Part shown: in pieces, positions 41,420 to 48,382 of the stretch | Layout of the letters: every line of letters starts with the position of its first letter | Position numbering within the stretch: position 1 is the first letter of the stretch | NCBI GenBank assembly: GCA_004356805.1 | Contig: SMXW01000074.1 | Coordinates: 1-48,382 of the forward strand | Direction of reading: 5' to 3' | From: Acidobacteriota bacterium | Lineage (GTDB): Bacteria > Actinomycetota > Acidimicrobiia > Spongiisociales > ZC4RG35 | DNA length: 48,382 nucleotides | Program-made: the position numbers and the translations under genes | The notes under the pieces: model-generated | Seen by the model: the letters and a program-made list of their open reading frames with translations, nothing else | Told to the model about the DNA's origin: nothing | The model's database searches: none

Positions 41420-42442
41420 GTAAACGACGACGGTGTCGAGTGGGAGATCGAGCGCCAACTGTCGACTTTCCCAGTACTCGCCAAAACGCGATCGAAGCGA
41501 CTCCGGGTTCTCGGCGTAGATCCGACGTCCCAGGATCTCAGCAGCGAGTTGCAGCTCAGCCCGTCTCTGGGTTACCAAAGCCGAGAAGAGTGACCGCTCC
41601 CGTGGACTCGGGCACATGTTTGGACGTTCATGGATCAGCGACAGGAGTTCCGCCAAGTCGTGGTCCTCTCCGAGAAGAAGCCCAAGCCGATCGAGGGTCA
41701 GCGCCATGCCCACCACGACCTCCGGCCAAAGCGGCACGAGAAACTCCATCTGATAGCGCAGGTACTTGGCACGCTTGCGCCAGAGGTGGAAGTTGACCAC
41801 GGTCGGCTGCCTATACGCGGTGACCATCTCGGTGCGCCCGCGCCCGTAGGTATCTTGCAAACCAGACTGGATTGACTTGAACCTGTCCCTTATCCCGAGC
41901 CCATAGACCTTTCGAGCGTCGGGCTCGGTGGGCCAGGCGGAGTACCGGTGGTACGCCCGTTCCAGATCCCTGACGACCCCCCCGATGAGATTCGGATCTT
42001 CCAAAGCCCGAATCTCGATTACATCACGACGCTGTGTGAGACGTGAGATCAGGTCCTCGAACATGCCATCGGCGAGCATCTCTCCGTACAGATCTTCGAC
42101 CACCGAGGCTGCCTTGACCACCGCCGCTGAAGACCGGATCTCGCTTGTCCGGCGGCCCGTATCGCGTAACGATTTGTCCTCATAACTGTAGACCTTGTCG
42201 GTGAGCTCGCCCCTGACGAGGCGAAGCAACGATCGAACCCTCTTGATCGCCTTCCTCGAATCGTGGACTGCGTTGCTGAACTGATCCTCACCGTCGAAGA
42301 AACCGCTCGCACCTAGTTCCAACTGCTCCATGGCGACTCTCTTCACACCAACCCCAAGTGGCTCGGCTTGTCCAAGCTGCACTTTCGAGTCGAAGGACGT
42401 CAATCCCGGATCAGTCAATGAATAGGTGGCCAGAGTGGTCAC
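41417..42442 (-). CDS. CHAD-domain protein
   Basis: A 341-aa protein with a CHAD (conserved histidine alpha-helical) domain, a helical bundle thought to bind polyphosphate. AVHDSRKAIKRVRSLLRLVRG, FHLWRKRAKYLRYQMEFL and LGEDHDLAELLSLI are the conserved His/Arg/Lys helices. No CYTH/triphosphatase domain is attached. It starts at a GTG, with TACGCT (42454-42449) 6 nt upstream, and diverges from the Nudix gene. Its stop codon TAG is formed at the right boundary of the MITE-like element. Confidence 0.87.
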   Translation of the reverse strand: MTTLATYSLTDPGLTSFDSKVQLGQAEPLGVGVKRVAMEQLELGASGFFDGEDQFSNAVHDSRKAIKRVRSLLRLVRGELTDKVYSYEDKSLRDTGRRTSEIRSSAAVVKAASVVEDLYGEMLADGMFEDLISRLTQRRDVIEIRALEDPNLIGGVVRDLERAYHRYSAWPTEPDARKVYGLGIRDRFKSIQSGLQDTYGRGRTEMVTAYRQPTVVNFHLWRKRAKYLRYQMEFLVPLWPEVVVGMALTLDRLGLLLGEDHDLAELLSLIHERPNMCPSPRERSLFSALVTQRRAELQLAAEILGRRIYAENPESLRSRFGEYWESRQLALDLPLDTVVVY

Positions 42443-42448
42443 GCGGCC

Positions 42449-42458
42449 AGCGTAATGT
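42449..42458. promoter_or_regulatory. Overlapping divergent -10 boxes for CHAD and Nudix genes
   Basis: On the minus strand TACGCT (42454-42449) is 6 nt before the GTG at 42442. On the plus strand TAATGT (42453-42458) is 8 nt before the ATG at 42467. The two hexamers share the central TA, an arrangement known for symmetric bidirectional bacterial promoters. The starts are 25 bp apart. Confidence 0.45.
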
Positions 42459-42466
42459 CACCCCTA

Positions 42467-42913
42467 ATGAGATCAGCGGGTCTTCTTCCCTACCGAATCG
42501 ACAGCGGGCTCGAAGTGATGATCGCCCATCCCGGCGGGCCGTTCTTTGCAGGACGGGACAACGGTGCCTGGTCGATTGTCAAGGGCGTGGTCAAGCGGGG
42601 CGAGGATGATGAACAAGCGGCCATCAGGGAGTTCGAGGAAGAGACCGGCTGGCCGGCGCCAACCGGCGACTGGTTGTCTTTAGGTGAGACAGTTCTCCGC
42701 TCTCGCAAAGTGGTCGTGGCATGGGCGGTAGCCGGTGACTTTGACCCGACCGCCCTGGTCCCTGGGATGTTCCAAATGCATGGTCGCTCCTATCCTGAGA
42801 TCGACCGTGTGGAATGGATGACTCCCATCGTGGCGAGAACCAAGCTCGGCGATGCCCAAGGAGTGTTCCTTGATCGACTAGAAACCCACTTGGGTTTGAA
42901 TAGTCGTGAATGA
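42467..42913 (+). CDS. Nudix hydrolase
   Basis: A 148-aa Nudix protein. The Nudix box reads [23 protein letters not shown], matching G-x5-E-x7-RE-x2-EE-x-G. The N-terminus ([12 protein letters not shown]) fits the fold. An ATG four codons upstream (42455) is also open but falls inside the -10 box. Substrates could be nucleoside diphosphate derivatives. The adjacency of a CHAD protein makes a polyphosphate or NTP-pool role plausible, as inference. It is followed by msrB 8 nt after the stop. Confidence 0.85.
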   Translation: MRSAGLLPYRIDSGLEVMIAHPGGPFFAGRDNGAWSIVKGVVKRGEDDEQAAIREFEEETGWPAPTGDWLSLGETVLRSRKVVVAWAVAGDFDPTALVPGMFQMHGRSYPEIDRVEWMTPIVARTKLGDAQGVFLDRLETHLGLNSRE

Positions 42914-42921
42914 GGAGCCCG

Positions 42922-43326
42922 ATGAGTGAAATGCCCCACAATGAAGCCGAGTGGCGAGACAAGCTGACATCCGATCAGTACCAGGTGCTGCGGCAGGGCA
43001 GTACCGAGAGAGCCTTCACCGGCGAGTACTGGGATACCAAGACTCAGGGGACTTATCGGTGCGCCGGTTGTGGAGAGGAGCTCTTCTCCAGCGACACCAA
43101 GTTCGAGTCAGCATCGGGCTGGCCGAGTTTCTCTGAGCCACTCGACCCCAACACGATCGAAGAGAAAGAGGACAAGACCTTTGGAATGGTCCGAACAGAG
43201 ATCAAATGCGCCAAATGTGGCGGGCATCTCGGGCACGTGTTCGACGACGGCCCCGATCCGACTGGTCTGCGATATTGCATCAACTCGGCCTCACTCGATA
43301 TGGACCAAGCGGAGGCGAGCGAATAG
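42922..43326 (+). CDS. msrB: Peptide methionine-R-sulfoxide reductase
   Basis: A 134-aa MsrB. Two CxxC zinc pairs are CAGC and [14 protein letters not shown] is the substrate pocket, and [21 protein letters not shown] carries the catalytic Cys. The ATG at 42922 is preceded by AGGAG at a short spacing. An ATG at 42910 overlapping the Nudix stop is also possible. It reduces the R-epimer, complementing msrA at 7770. It is likely co-transcribed with the Nudix gene. Confidence 0.93.
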   Translation: MSEMPHNEAEWRDKLTSDQYQVLRQGSTERAFTGEYWDTKTQGTYRCAGCGEELFSSDTKFESASGWPSFSEPLDPNTIEEKEDKTFGMVRTEIKCAKCGGHLGHVFDDGPDPTGLRYCINSASLDMDQAEASE

Positions 43327-43337
43327 GCGATGGGCGG

Positions 43338-43913
43338 CTAACCCCGCACCTGATTCATCACGAAGATCATTTCGACGTCGTGCACGCCTGTCGGTAGATC
43401 TGCGACCGCAAGCTTGCCCTCGAGAAGACTCACCGACTCGGTGAGTTGGACGTCCAATCGCTCGAGAATTCGCCGCACCGGTCGGTTGTCGGGAACGACC
43501 ACGAAACAGAAGGCTTCCACACCGTCGGAGCGTGCGATCGCGGTCAGGGCCTCGAATAGCAACGTCCCCAGGCCCCGATATTGAAATTCATCGATGACGG
43601 TGACGGCTATCTCGGCACAACCAATCTCGGGAATCCGGATGTAGCGTCCGACGCCGGCGACTTCGCCGTCGACCACCGCTCCCCAGGCAACGTGGTTTCT
43701 TTGATCGACATTTGTGAGGTACTCCAACTCACTGTGGCTGAGATGACTCAGCCCCCGGCCAAACCGGGTATAGCGGCTTTCGACTGAGAGATGGTCGAGA
43801 CCCTCCTCGACAAGATCACTGTCCTCGGCGGTCAGAGGACTCAGAAGCGCTTCTGAGCCGTCCCGAAGCCGGATCGTCAAACGGGGACGATCGTCAGGAA
43901 TCTCGACGGGCAT
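43338..43913 (-). CDS. GNAT-family N-acetyltransferase
   Basis: A 191-aa acetyltransferase. The core has GVGRYIRIPEIGCAEIAVTVIDEFQYRGLGTLLFEALTAIARSDGVEAFCFVVVPDN, with Q-Y-R-G-L-G as the acetyl-CoA loop. The N-terminal part (RLRDGSEALLSPLTAEDSDLVEEGLDHLS) is typical of GNAT domains fused to acetate-CoA ligases, here alone. The start at 43913 is chosen and an ATG at 43955 is possible. It is divergent from the DNA methyltransferase gene. The substrate is unknown. Confidence 0.82.
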   Translation of the reverse strand: MPVEIPDDRPRLTIRLRDGSEALLSPLTAEDSDLVEEGLDHLSVESRYTRFGRGLSHLSHSELEYLTNVDQRNHVAWGAVVDGEVAGVGRYIRIPEIGCAEIAVTVIDEFQYRGLGTLLFEALTAIARSDGVEAFCFVVVPDNRPVRRILERLDVQLTESVSLLEGKLAVADLPTGVHDVEMIFVMNQVRG

Positions 43914-43969
43914 GGTGGTGAGCCATTGAAGTCGCAATGGCATTCCACGGCACATCGACGCTGCAGGGG

Positions 43970-43975
43970 TAACTT
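43970..43975 (+). promoter_or_regulatory. -10-like box for the DNA methyltransferase gene
   Basis: TAACTT lies 7 nt before the ATG at 43983, consistent with a leaderless transcript. There is no ribosome binding site. Confidence 0.4.
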
Positions 43976-43982
43976 CATATCA

Positions 43983-44906
43983 ATGGCTAGGCAACGGCTG
44001 GCAACAGCCACATCGAGGTTTGGGTCGGGCAGGCGTGAATCACATGACGCCACTCCGTTCTACGAGCGATTCGGTCCACCGGTCATATCCGGGGACGAGC
44101 GAGTCGAGCCAGCATCCGTCCTCGACCGTCTGTTTCACGGCGACGCAAGAGAAATGACCGACGAACAGGTTGCCGACCGATCAGTTGCTCTACTGGTCAC
44201 ATCCCCGCCCTACTTCGTAGGCAAGGAATACGAGATGGACATCGCCGCAGGGCACATCCCATCGAACTACGTCGAGTATCTCGAGATGCTTCGAGACGTG
44301 TTCGCAGTATCTCTCCGCAAGCTCGAACCGGGCGGTCGCATGGCCATCAACATTGCCAACCTCGGGCGAAAGCCCTACCGCTCGCTTTCCGCCGACATGG
44401 TCTCCATCCTCCAGGACGACCTGGGAATGCTTCTCAGAGGTGAGGTCATCTGGCAGAAGGCCAAAGGTGCAAGTGGAAGTTGTGCGTGGGGCTCGTACCG
44501 GTCACCCCACAACCCGGTTCTACGAGATGTCTCGGAGAGAGTGATCATCGCCTCAAAAGGTCGATTCGATCGAGCGGTCAAAAGGGCGAAACGGAAAGCG
44601 GAAGGTCTTCCTCACAAGGCAACGATCGAAACCGACGAGTTCCTCGAGGCCACGATCGACATCTGGGAGATCCCGCCGGAGAGCGCCACCAAGGTGGGAC
44701 ACCCTGCCCCGTTCCCAATAGCACTGCCCCGTCGGCTGATCGAGCTGTACACCTACAGAGGCGACCTCGTGCTCGACCCTTTCCTTGGGTCTGGCACCAC
44801 CGCGGTGGCAGCGGCCATCGCGGGACGGCACTATGTCGGCTTCGATACCGAGGCCGACTACGTTCACCTCGCCGAGGAGCGCCTTAGAACCGAGGTCGAA
44901 CCTTGA
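43983..44906 (+). CDS. Solitary DNA methyltransferase (beta-type, likely N4-cytosine)
   Basis: A 307-aa methyltransferase. The catalytic motif TSPPYF (73-78) precedes the AdoMet-binding motif DPFLGSGTT (265-273), which is the beta-class order. SPPY is commonly seen in N4-cytosine enzymes, while N6-adenine usually has D/NPPY, so N4-methylcytosine is favoured. A GRMAINIANLGRKPYRSLSADMV block lies between. No restriction endonuclease gene is next to it, so it is an orphan, perhaps regulatory. It overlaps a low-molecular-weight phosphatase gene by 4 nt. Confidence 0.85.
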   Translation: MARQRLATATSRFGSGRRESHDATPFYERFGPPVISGDERVEPASVLDRLFHGDAREMTDEQVADRSVALLVTSPPYFVGKEYEMDIAAGHIPSNYVEYLEMLRDVFAVSLRKLEPGGRMAINIANLGRKPYRSLSADMVSILQDDLGMLLRGEVIWQKAKGASGSCAWGSYRSPHNPVLRDVSERVIIASKGRFDRAVKRAKRKAEGLPHKATIETDEFLEATIDIWEIPPESATKVGHPAPFPIALPRRLIELYTYRGDLVLDPFLGSGTTAVAAAIAGRHYVGFDTEADYVHLAEERLRTEVEP

Positions 44907-45394
44907 CGCTCAAAGTTCTGGTCGTATGCGCCGGCAACATCTGCAGATCCCCGTCGGCAGAAGCGGCGATCAACGAGGCGGCCCTGGCTCGTGGAGTCGA
45001 TGTGCATGTCGATTCGGCCGGAACCGGGTGGTGGAACATCGGTGAGCAGCCCAACGACCAGGTGATTGCCGCCGGGAACCGAGCCGGGCTCAACATCGAG
45101 GGTCGGGCCCGAAAGGTGAACATTCTCGATTTCGATCGTCACGACGTGATCCTGGCTATGGATCGGTCCAATCTCCGGGACCTCATGGCGATGACCCCCT
45201 CCCTGGAGGCACGCGCCAAGATGCGCCTGTTCCGAACCTACGACACCACTTCAACCGAGGAAGAGATTCCCGACCCCTACGGCCGACCCGATGACATCTA
45301 CGACGAGATGATCAAACTTGTTCGTTCCGCCGCGGAAGGATTTGTGGAGTCGCTCGTGTCAAACGGCGTGAAGAACCCGGTGACCCTCGAGTAG
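44903..45394 (+). CDS. Low-molecular-weight protein-tyrosine phosphatase family
   Basis: A 163-aa LMW-PTP. The P-loop CAGNICRS holds Cys9 and Arg15 (CX5R). The general-acid loop IPDPYGRPDD supplies the Asp. It starts at a TTG within a TTGA overlap with the methyltransferase. It may act on protein phosphotyrosine or, like related proteins, on arsenate. The co-translation with a DNA methyltransferase is unexpected, and no kinase is nearby. Its 3' end overlaps the convergent next gene by 36 nt. Confidence 0.88.
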   Translation: MTLKVLVVCAGNICRSPSAEAAINEAALARGVDVHVDSAGTGWWNIGEQPNDQVIAAGNRAGLNIEGRARKVNILDFDRHDVILAMDRSNLRDLMAMTPSLEARAKMRLFRTYDTTSTEEEIPDPYGRPDDIYDEMIKLVRSAAEGFVESLVSNGVKNPVTLE

Positions 45395-46078
45395 AAATTC
45401 GAGCGCCATCCCTTTCGGGTCGTCACTGGCCAATAGTCCCGAGTAGGCCAAACTCGAACCGTTGAAGGACGTGCTGTTCCAATAGGTGTTGGATCGGTCG
45501 ATGTCAGACCAGGACGCCACATAGAGATACGGCTCCGGATTCCCTCCATCCCCCGGTGAGGCCCCGAAACTGGCCCGCTGCGCCTTCTCGTAGTCGCCTA
45601 ACTCGGTGGCCGAGTCAAGGTGCTCGGGCCAAATCTGCACCTCGGAGACGTCATCGCCTTCGACACCGTGGGTTCTCAACTCGTTGAGAACGTCGAAGCC
45701 GAACTCGAACCAGGCTCCGATGGCGAGGCTCGCATCCTGGCTCACCGAGAGTGGGGCGTCGGGATCAGATGCCGTCAGTGGATCGTGAAAGTCGGCGAAC
45801 CACTCGACCTGGTAGTCGTTGCCAAAGAACTCGGCAGCCTCACGAATGGTGGTTATGGCTTGGGTGGCGACGTTGCCATCCTGCTCATGAACGAGTTGGT
45901 CACCTTCGATCCGGGCAACGCGGCCATCGAACTCCGGCGTGCCAAACCCACCCGGCGTATGGCGGAGCCCCATCCGCCCCATCGCCTTATAGCGGGCTGG
46001 GCTCAGGGCGAAGAAGGCCAGCTGATGAAGAGAGTTTCTCGTCTCGGCGAGACCAGATGGCAGTTGCTTCAGCGTCAT
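45359..46078 (-). CDS. Unknown soluble protein
   Basis: A 239-aa protein that I do not recognise. There is no signal peptide or membrane helix. It has GGFGTPEFDGRVARIEGDQLVHEQ near residue 42, an acidic middle, and WPEHLDSATELGDYEKAQRASFGASPGDGGNPEPYLYV towards the end. The start ATG overlaps the upstream DoxX-like gene stop (ATGA), so the two are co-translated. Its 3' part overlaps the phosphatase gene on the other strand by 36 nt. Confidence 0.55.
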   Translation of the reverse strand: MTLKQLPSGLAETRNSLHQLAFFALSPARYKAMGRMGLRHTPGGFGTPEFDGRVARIEGDQLVHEQDGNVATQAITTIREAAEFFGNDYQVEWFADFHDPLTASDPDAPLSVSQDASLAIGAWFEFGFDVLNELRTHGVEGDDVSEVQIWPEHLDSATELGDYEKAQRASFGASPGDGGNPEPYLYVASWSDIDRSNTYWNSTSFNGSSLAYSGLLASDDPKGMALEFLLEGHRVLHAV

Positions 46079-46587
46079 GATTTCGTTTCCTCCTTGACAG
46101 GCTTGCGCCAGAACGTTGCTAGTTGACCTGCGGCGGCCAGGATCCCGGCACCAAAGATGCCTGCACCGATCGCTCCGGACAGCGCCTCGTCGATCTCCAA
46201 AGCAGCGTCCACCGAAGCCGACCCTGGTCCCATGATCGCCAGGGCAAGGGCTATGACGGCGAGTGTTGCCACGTATTCGTAGCCCTCATCAGGCCGGTGA
46301 AACACAAAGAAACCGACAAAGCGGTGAATCGACCAGAAGGCCACGAACATCGTCGCGGCAAGACCGGCGGCGGCCACCGACGTGAGTAAACCGGCGATCA
46401 GGGCTAGCCCAACGGTGATCTCCATCGCCGCCGAGATGAATGCGTTCAGGTGTGGGGCCTTGAATCCCACCTTCGCAAACCAGTTGGCCGTGCCCTCCAG
46501 GCTTCGGCCGTGGTTGATGCCGTGGGCGATGATCACGATCCCTGCCCACAACCTCAGTATCAGGAGGGCGATATCGATTTTGCTCAT
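46075..46587 (-). CDS. DoxX-family membrane protein
   Basis: A 170-aa membrane protein with four helices. LILRLWAGIVIIAHGINHG at the start and EITVGLALIAGLLTSVAAAGLAATMFVAF are DoxX blocks. Members act in thiosulfate:quinone or redox systems in some organisms, but most are unassigned. The ATG at 46587 has AAGGA upstream. A longer GTG-started frame to 46611 is less likely. It is translated with the following unknown gene. Confidence 0.8.
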   Translation of the reverse strand: MSKIDIALLILRLWAGIVIIAHGINHGRSLEGTANWFAKVGFKAPHLNAFISAAMEITVGLALIAGLLTSVAAAGLAATMFVAFWSIHRFVGFFVFHRPDEGYEYVATLAVIALALAIMGPGSASVDAALEIDEALSGAIGAGIFGAGILAAAGQLATFWRKPVKEETKS

Positions 46588-46682
46588 GTGTCCTTCGCCG
46601 GGAACCGTCATAGAGATAAATGTCGCTCGCCCGTCCTTTTATGCCCAACTGCCAAGGGTTGGACAAACCCAACCATCGACAC

Positions 46683-46734
46683 TTCGCGTTCCCAACGCGA
46701 AAGGTGGGCTGTCCCGGGGGACAGCCCACCCTTT
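46683..46734. terminator. Two tandem hairpins, strong terminator
   Basis: The first is TTCGCGTT/AACGCGAA (46683-46690/46694-46701) with loop CCC. The second is GGTGGGCTGTCCC (46703-46715) paired with GGGACAGCCCACC (46718-46730), flanked by AAA and TTT tracts. The 13-bp stem and T-tract make it a good terminator for the minus-strand gene ending at 46757. Confidence 0.75.
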
Positions 46735-46756
46735 GTGTTCGGATCGGAGGATGGTG

Positions 46757-47389
46757 TCAGGAAGAGACTTGAACCAGCTCCCGAATCCGAATCGCCTGGA
46801 AACGGAGCACCTTCACAATGGTGGCAAGCCCGAAGGTGATCGCGACCAGATACACGGCGACGCCAAGGCGACGCACCGCCTCCAGGTTGATGGCTGCGGT
46901 TTCGGCACCAGCAAGGCTGAGAGATCCCGAGGACACCTGGGCTGCTACCACCAGGTGGATGATCGAGGCGATGAGCAGAGTCATCATTCCCATTGCCATG
47001 CCCAAGATGAAGATCTTGGCGGTTGGCGGCATCTTCAGCGTGCGAACCTCGGAGCCAACCAGCTCCTGAACCTCGCCGCCTCCCTTGCGGAACTCACCGA
47101 GGATCCGGGCGATGGCGAAGGAGACCGCAGTGAACACCGCAGTGAATCCGATGAACATGACTCCGGTTGTCACATGCCCGAGGGCAGCGATCGTCGGTTC
47201 AGACTCCCCGCCCGATATGGCGTTGGCGCGGACGATGCCGAGAATGAGGGCAGTAGGGAACGCCATTATCGACATGACCCACATGGGTGCCCATAGCTTT
47301 CTTCCCATCTGCTGTGGCCTGTTGTAGCCGAGCCCTTTGGTGCTGACATCGATTGCAAAATCGCTTGATGTTGTTGTACTTGAAGTCAT
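46757..47389 (-). CDS. Four-helix membrane protein, paralogue of the upstream gene
   Basis: A 210-aa membrane protein with about four helices. The cytoplasmic loop GGGEVQELVGSEVRTLKMPPTAKIFI matches AGGEVQESLGVRVYTPKMPRTAKAFV in the gene just upstream, so the two are related. The ATG is 1 nt after that gene's stop, with AGGAG in its last codons as the ribosome binding site. No known family is recognised. Co-translation suggests a membrane complex. Confidence 0.65.
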   Translation of the reverse strand: MTSSTTTSSDFAIDVSTKGLGYNRPQQMGRKLWAPMWVMSIMAFPTALILGIVRANAISGGESEPTIAALGHVTTGVMFIGFTAVFTAVSFAIARILGEFRKGGGEVQELVGSEVRTLKMPPTAKIFILGMAMGMMTLLIASIIHLVVAAQVSSGSLSLAGAETAAINLEAVRRLGVAVYLVAITFGLATIVKVLRFQAIRIRELVQVSS

Positions 47390-47390
47390 T

Positions 47391-48317
47391 TCAACTCCTC
47401 TCTCCGGTTTGGATCAACTGCTGGAACCTGTAGAACTGGAATGCGAGAACGTTTCCGATGGCCACCAGTGCCAGGGCGATCCCGGCGAGGATCAGCCCGA
47501 GACCAAACTCACGTAGTGGTCCCAGCCATGCGAAAGCTGCCACGGGGTCAGATGAGCCGGCGACGACCACGTAGCCGACGAACTGGGCGATGGAAACCAT
47601 CAAACCGAGCATCATCAGGGCCACGAACGCCTTGGCCGTTCTCGGCATCTTCGGTGTGTAGACCCTCACTCCAAGAGACTCCTGGACTTCACCACCGGCA
47701 GTGCGGATCGCCCAAAGGATCGTCCCCAGCAGAAAGGCTATGCCGCTGAGCAACATGCCCTCTCCGAGGAACTGAAGACCCTGCGTCCACGCCGAGGCAG
47801 CGGTGTTGGGAACAGAACCGGCCCACACGAATGAGACGATCAGTCCGACGATTACGGCCATGAGACCCATGGCAACCATGGGACGGAACATCTTCTTCGC
47901 CATCTTGTGGATGGGGAGCGGACCAGGTGCCCTTTCAGTCACGGTCACCTTGCCATAAGGGGTGTCTACCTCACCAAGAGCCGCCTGATCGGCGGCGGGT
48001 GTTCCCACCAACTTGGGTAGAGCAACCTTGATCGAGTCGGCCCTCAGCCACAGTTTCATCAAGATTCCCCACAGAACCACCGCGATAGCGGTCTTGATCA
48101 GGGCGAATCCGGTGGTGGTGACGCCAAACGTCCACGCCAATGTCGAAGCCTGATCGGTACCCGTTTGTCCAACGACGACCAGATTCCCGACAAAGGCGAT
48201 AGAGGCGACCACCAGTCCGATGAATGCGAGCACCAGACCACGGCTTCGATACCGTGACGGCGCCCGATAATCGGCGTCTGCTGCCGGCTTGAGCCGGACA
48301 TCAGCAGTACTTGTCAT
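47391..48317 (-). CDS. Multi-helix membrane protein, paralogue of the downstream gene
   Basis: A 308-aa membrane protein with about six helices. The start at 48317 (MTSTADVRLKPAAD) has AAAGGAGG upstream, so the longer frame to 48338 is rejected. It contains the same GGEVQE-x-x-G...KMP-x-TAK loop as the next gene, plus an extra N-terminal part with two helices and a charged loop (TPYGKVTVTERAPGPLPIHKM). The function is unknown. It is the first gene of a two-gene operon at the window's right end. Confidence 0.65.
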   Translation of the reverse strand: MTSTADVRLKPAADADYRAPSRYRSRGLVLAFIGLVVASIAFVGNLVVVGQTGTDQASTLAWTFGVTTTGFALIKTAIAVVLWGILMKLWLRADSIKVALPKLVGTPAADQAALGEVDTPYGKVTVTERAPGPLPIHKMAKKMFRPMVAMGLMAVIVGLIVSFVWAGSVPNTAASAWTQGLQFLGEGMLLSGIAFLLGTILWAIRTAGGEVQESLGVRVYTPKMPRTAKAFVALMMLGLMVSIAQFVGYVVVAGSSDPVAAFAWLGPLREFGLGLILAGIALALVAIGNVLAFQFYRFQQLIQTGERS

Positions 48318-48382
48318 TTGTGTCCTCCTTTCGGTCACGGGTGTAGCAACGCCATCAACAATGGAGACTGCCGTGATTGTCA

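Overview
The window reads as a chromosome segment of a high-GC actinobacterium, most likely an Acidimicrobiia-like lineage. That placement is an inference from gene content: an F420-type luciferase-like oxidoreductase, separate LigC-type ligase and LigD-type polymerase genes, a GerW/YtfJ protein, many GTG starts, GTGA/ATGA stop-start overlaps, and many -10-like boxes placed 6-8 nt before a start codon, as expected for leaderless mRNAs. I recognise no rRNA, tRNA, CRISPR array, prophage or complete insertion sequence. Most of the window is ordinary chromosomal gene content with dense short operons.

Layout. 1-6.7 kb: a truncated amidohydrolase, a tandem pair of S41 (Ctp-like) lipoprotein peptidases, and a TetR / ABC ATPase / double-length permease operon with a two-site operator at the TetR start. 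6.7-15.6 kb: a tandem GNAT protein, msrA and ridA, a coiled-coil secreted transglycosylase, a CaCA-type antiporter, a DUF2461 protein, two unknowns, a YihY/BrkB membrane protein and a LigC-type ligase. 15.6-19.1 kb: a four-gene ABC-2 operon (ATPase, permease, ATPase, permease). 19.2-22.0 kb (minus): LigD-type polymerase, a possible MEMO-fold protein and an F420-type oxidoreductase. 22.1-24.2 kb: a class V PLP enzyme with a co-translated small partner. 24.4-27.5 kb: modABC (minus) facing a MOSC protein.

27.5-34.5 kb: a dienelactone-hydrolase-like protein lacking its nucleophile, an MFS transporter, a degenerate M50-like membrane protein, a sigma factor co-translated with an Ogt-Ada fusion of unusual domain order, an 88-aa protein plus GerW, a ferredoxin-adenylate cyclase, TfoX-N and rhodanese proteins. 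34.8-39.1 kb: haloalkane dehalogenase, transketolase and a DAO-type flavoenzyme. 39.1-39.65 kb is a scar in which a frameshifted vapC remnant abuts a 5'-truncated glyoxalase-family gene. 39.7-48.3 kb: membrane protein, DUF427, a roughly 166-bp MITE-like element, CHAD, Nudix, msrB, GNAT, a solitary DNA methyltransferase co-translated with a low-molecular-weight phosphatase, DoxX, and two related membrane proteins.

The most interesting items are the sigma / Ogt-Ada gene pair, the MITE-like element with CTAG boundaries at stop codons, the vapC/VOC scar, the tandem TetR operators overlapping a leaderless start, and the closely packed divergent promoters. No complete and clearly novel multi-gene system is evident. 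The sigma / Ogt-Ada pair is the best candidate for a little-described regulatory unit.
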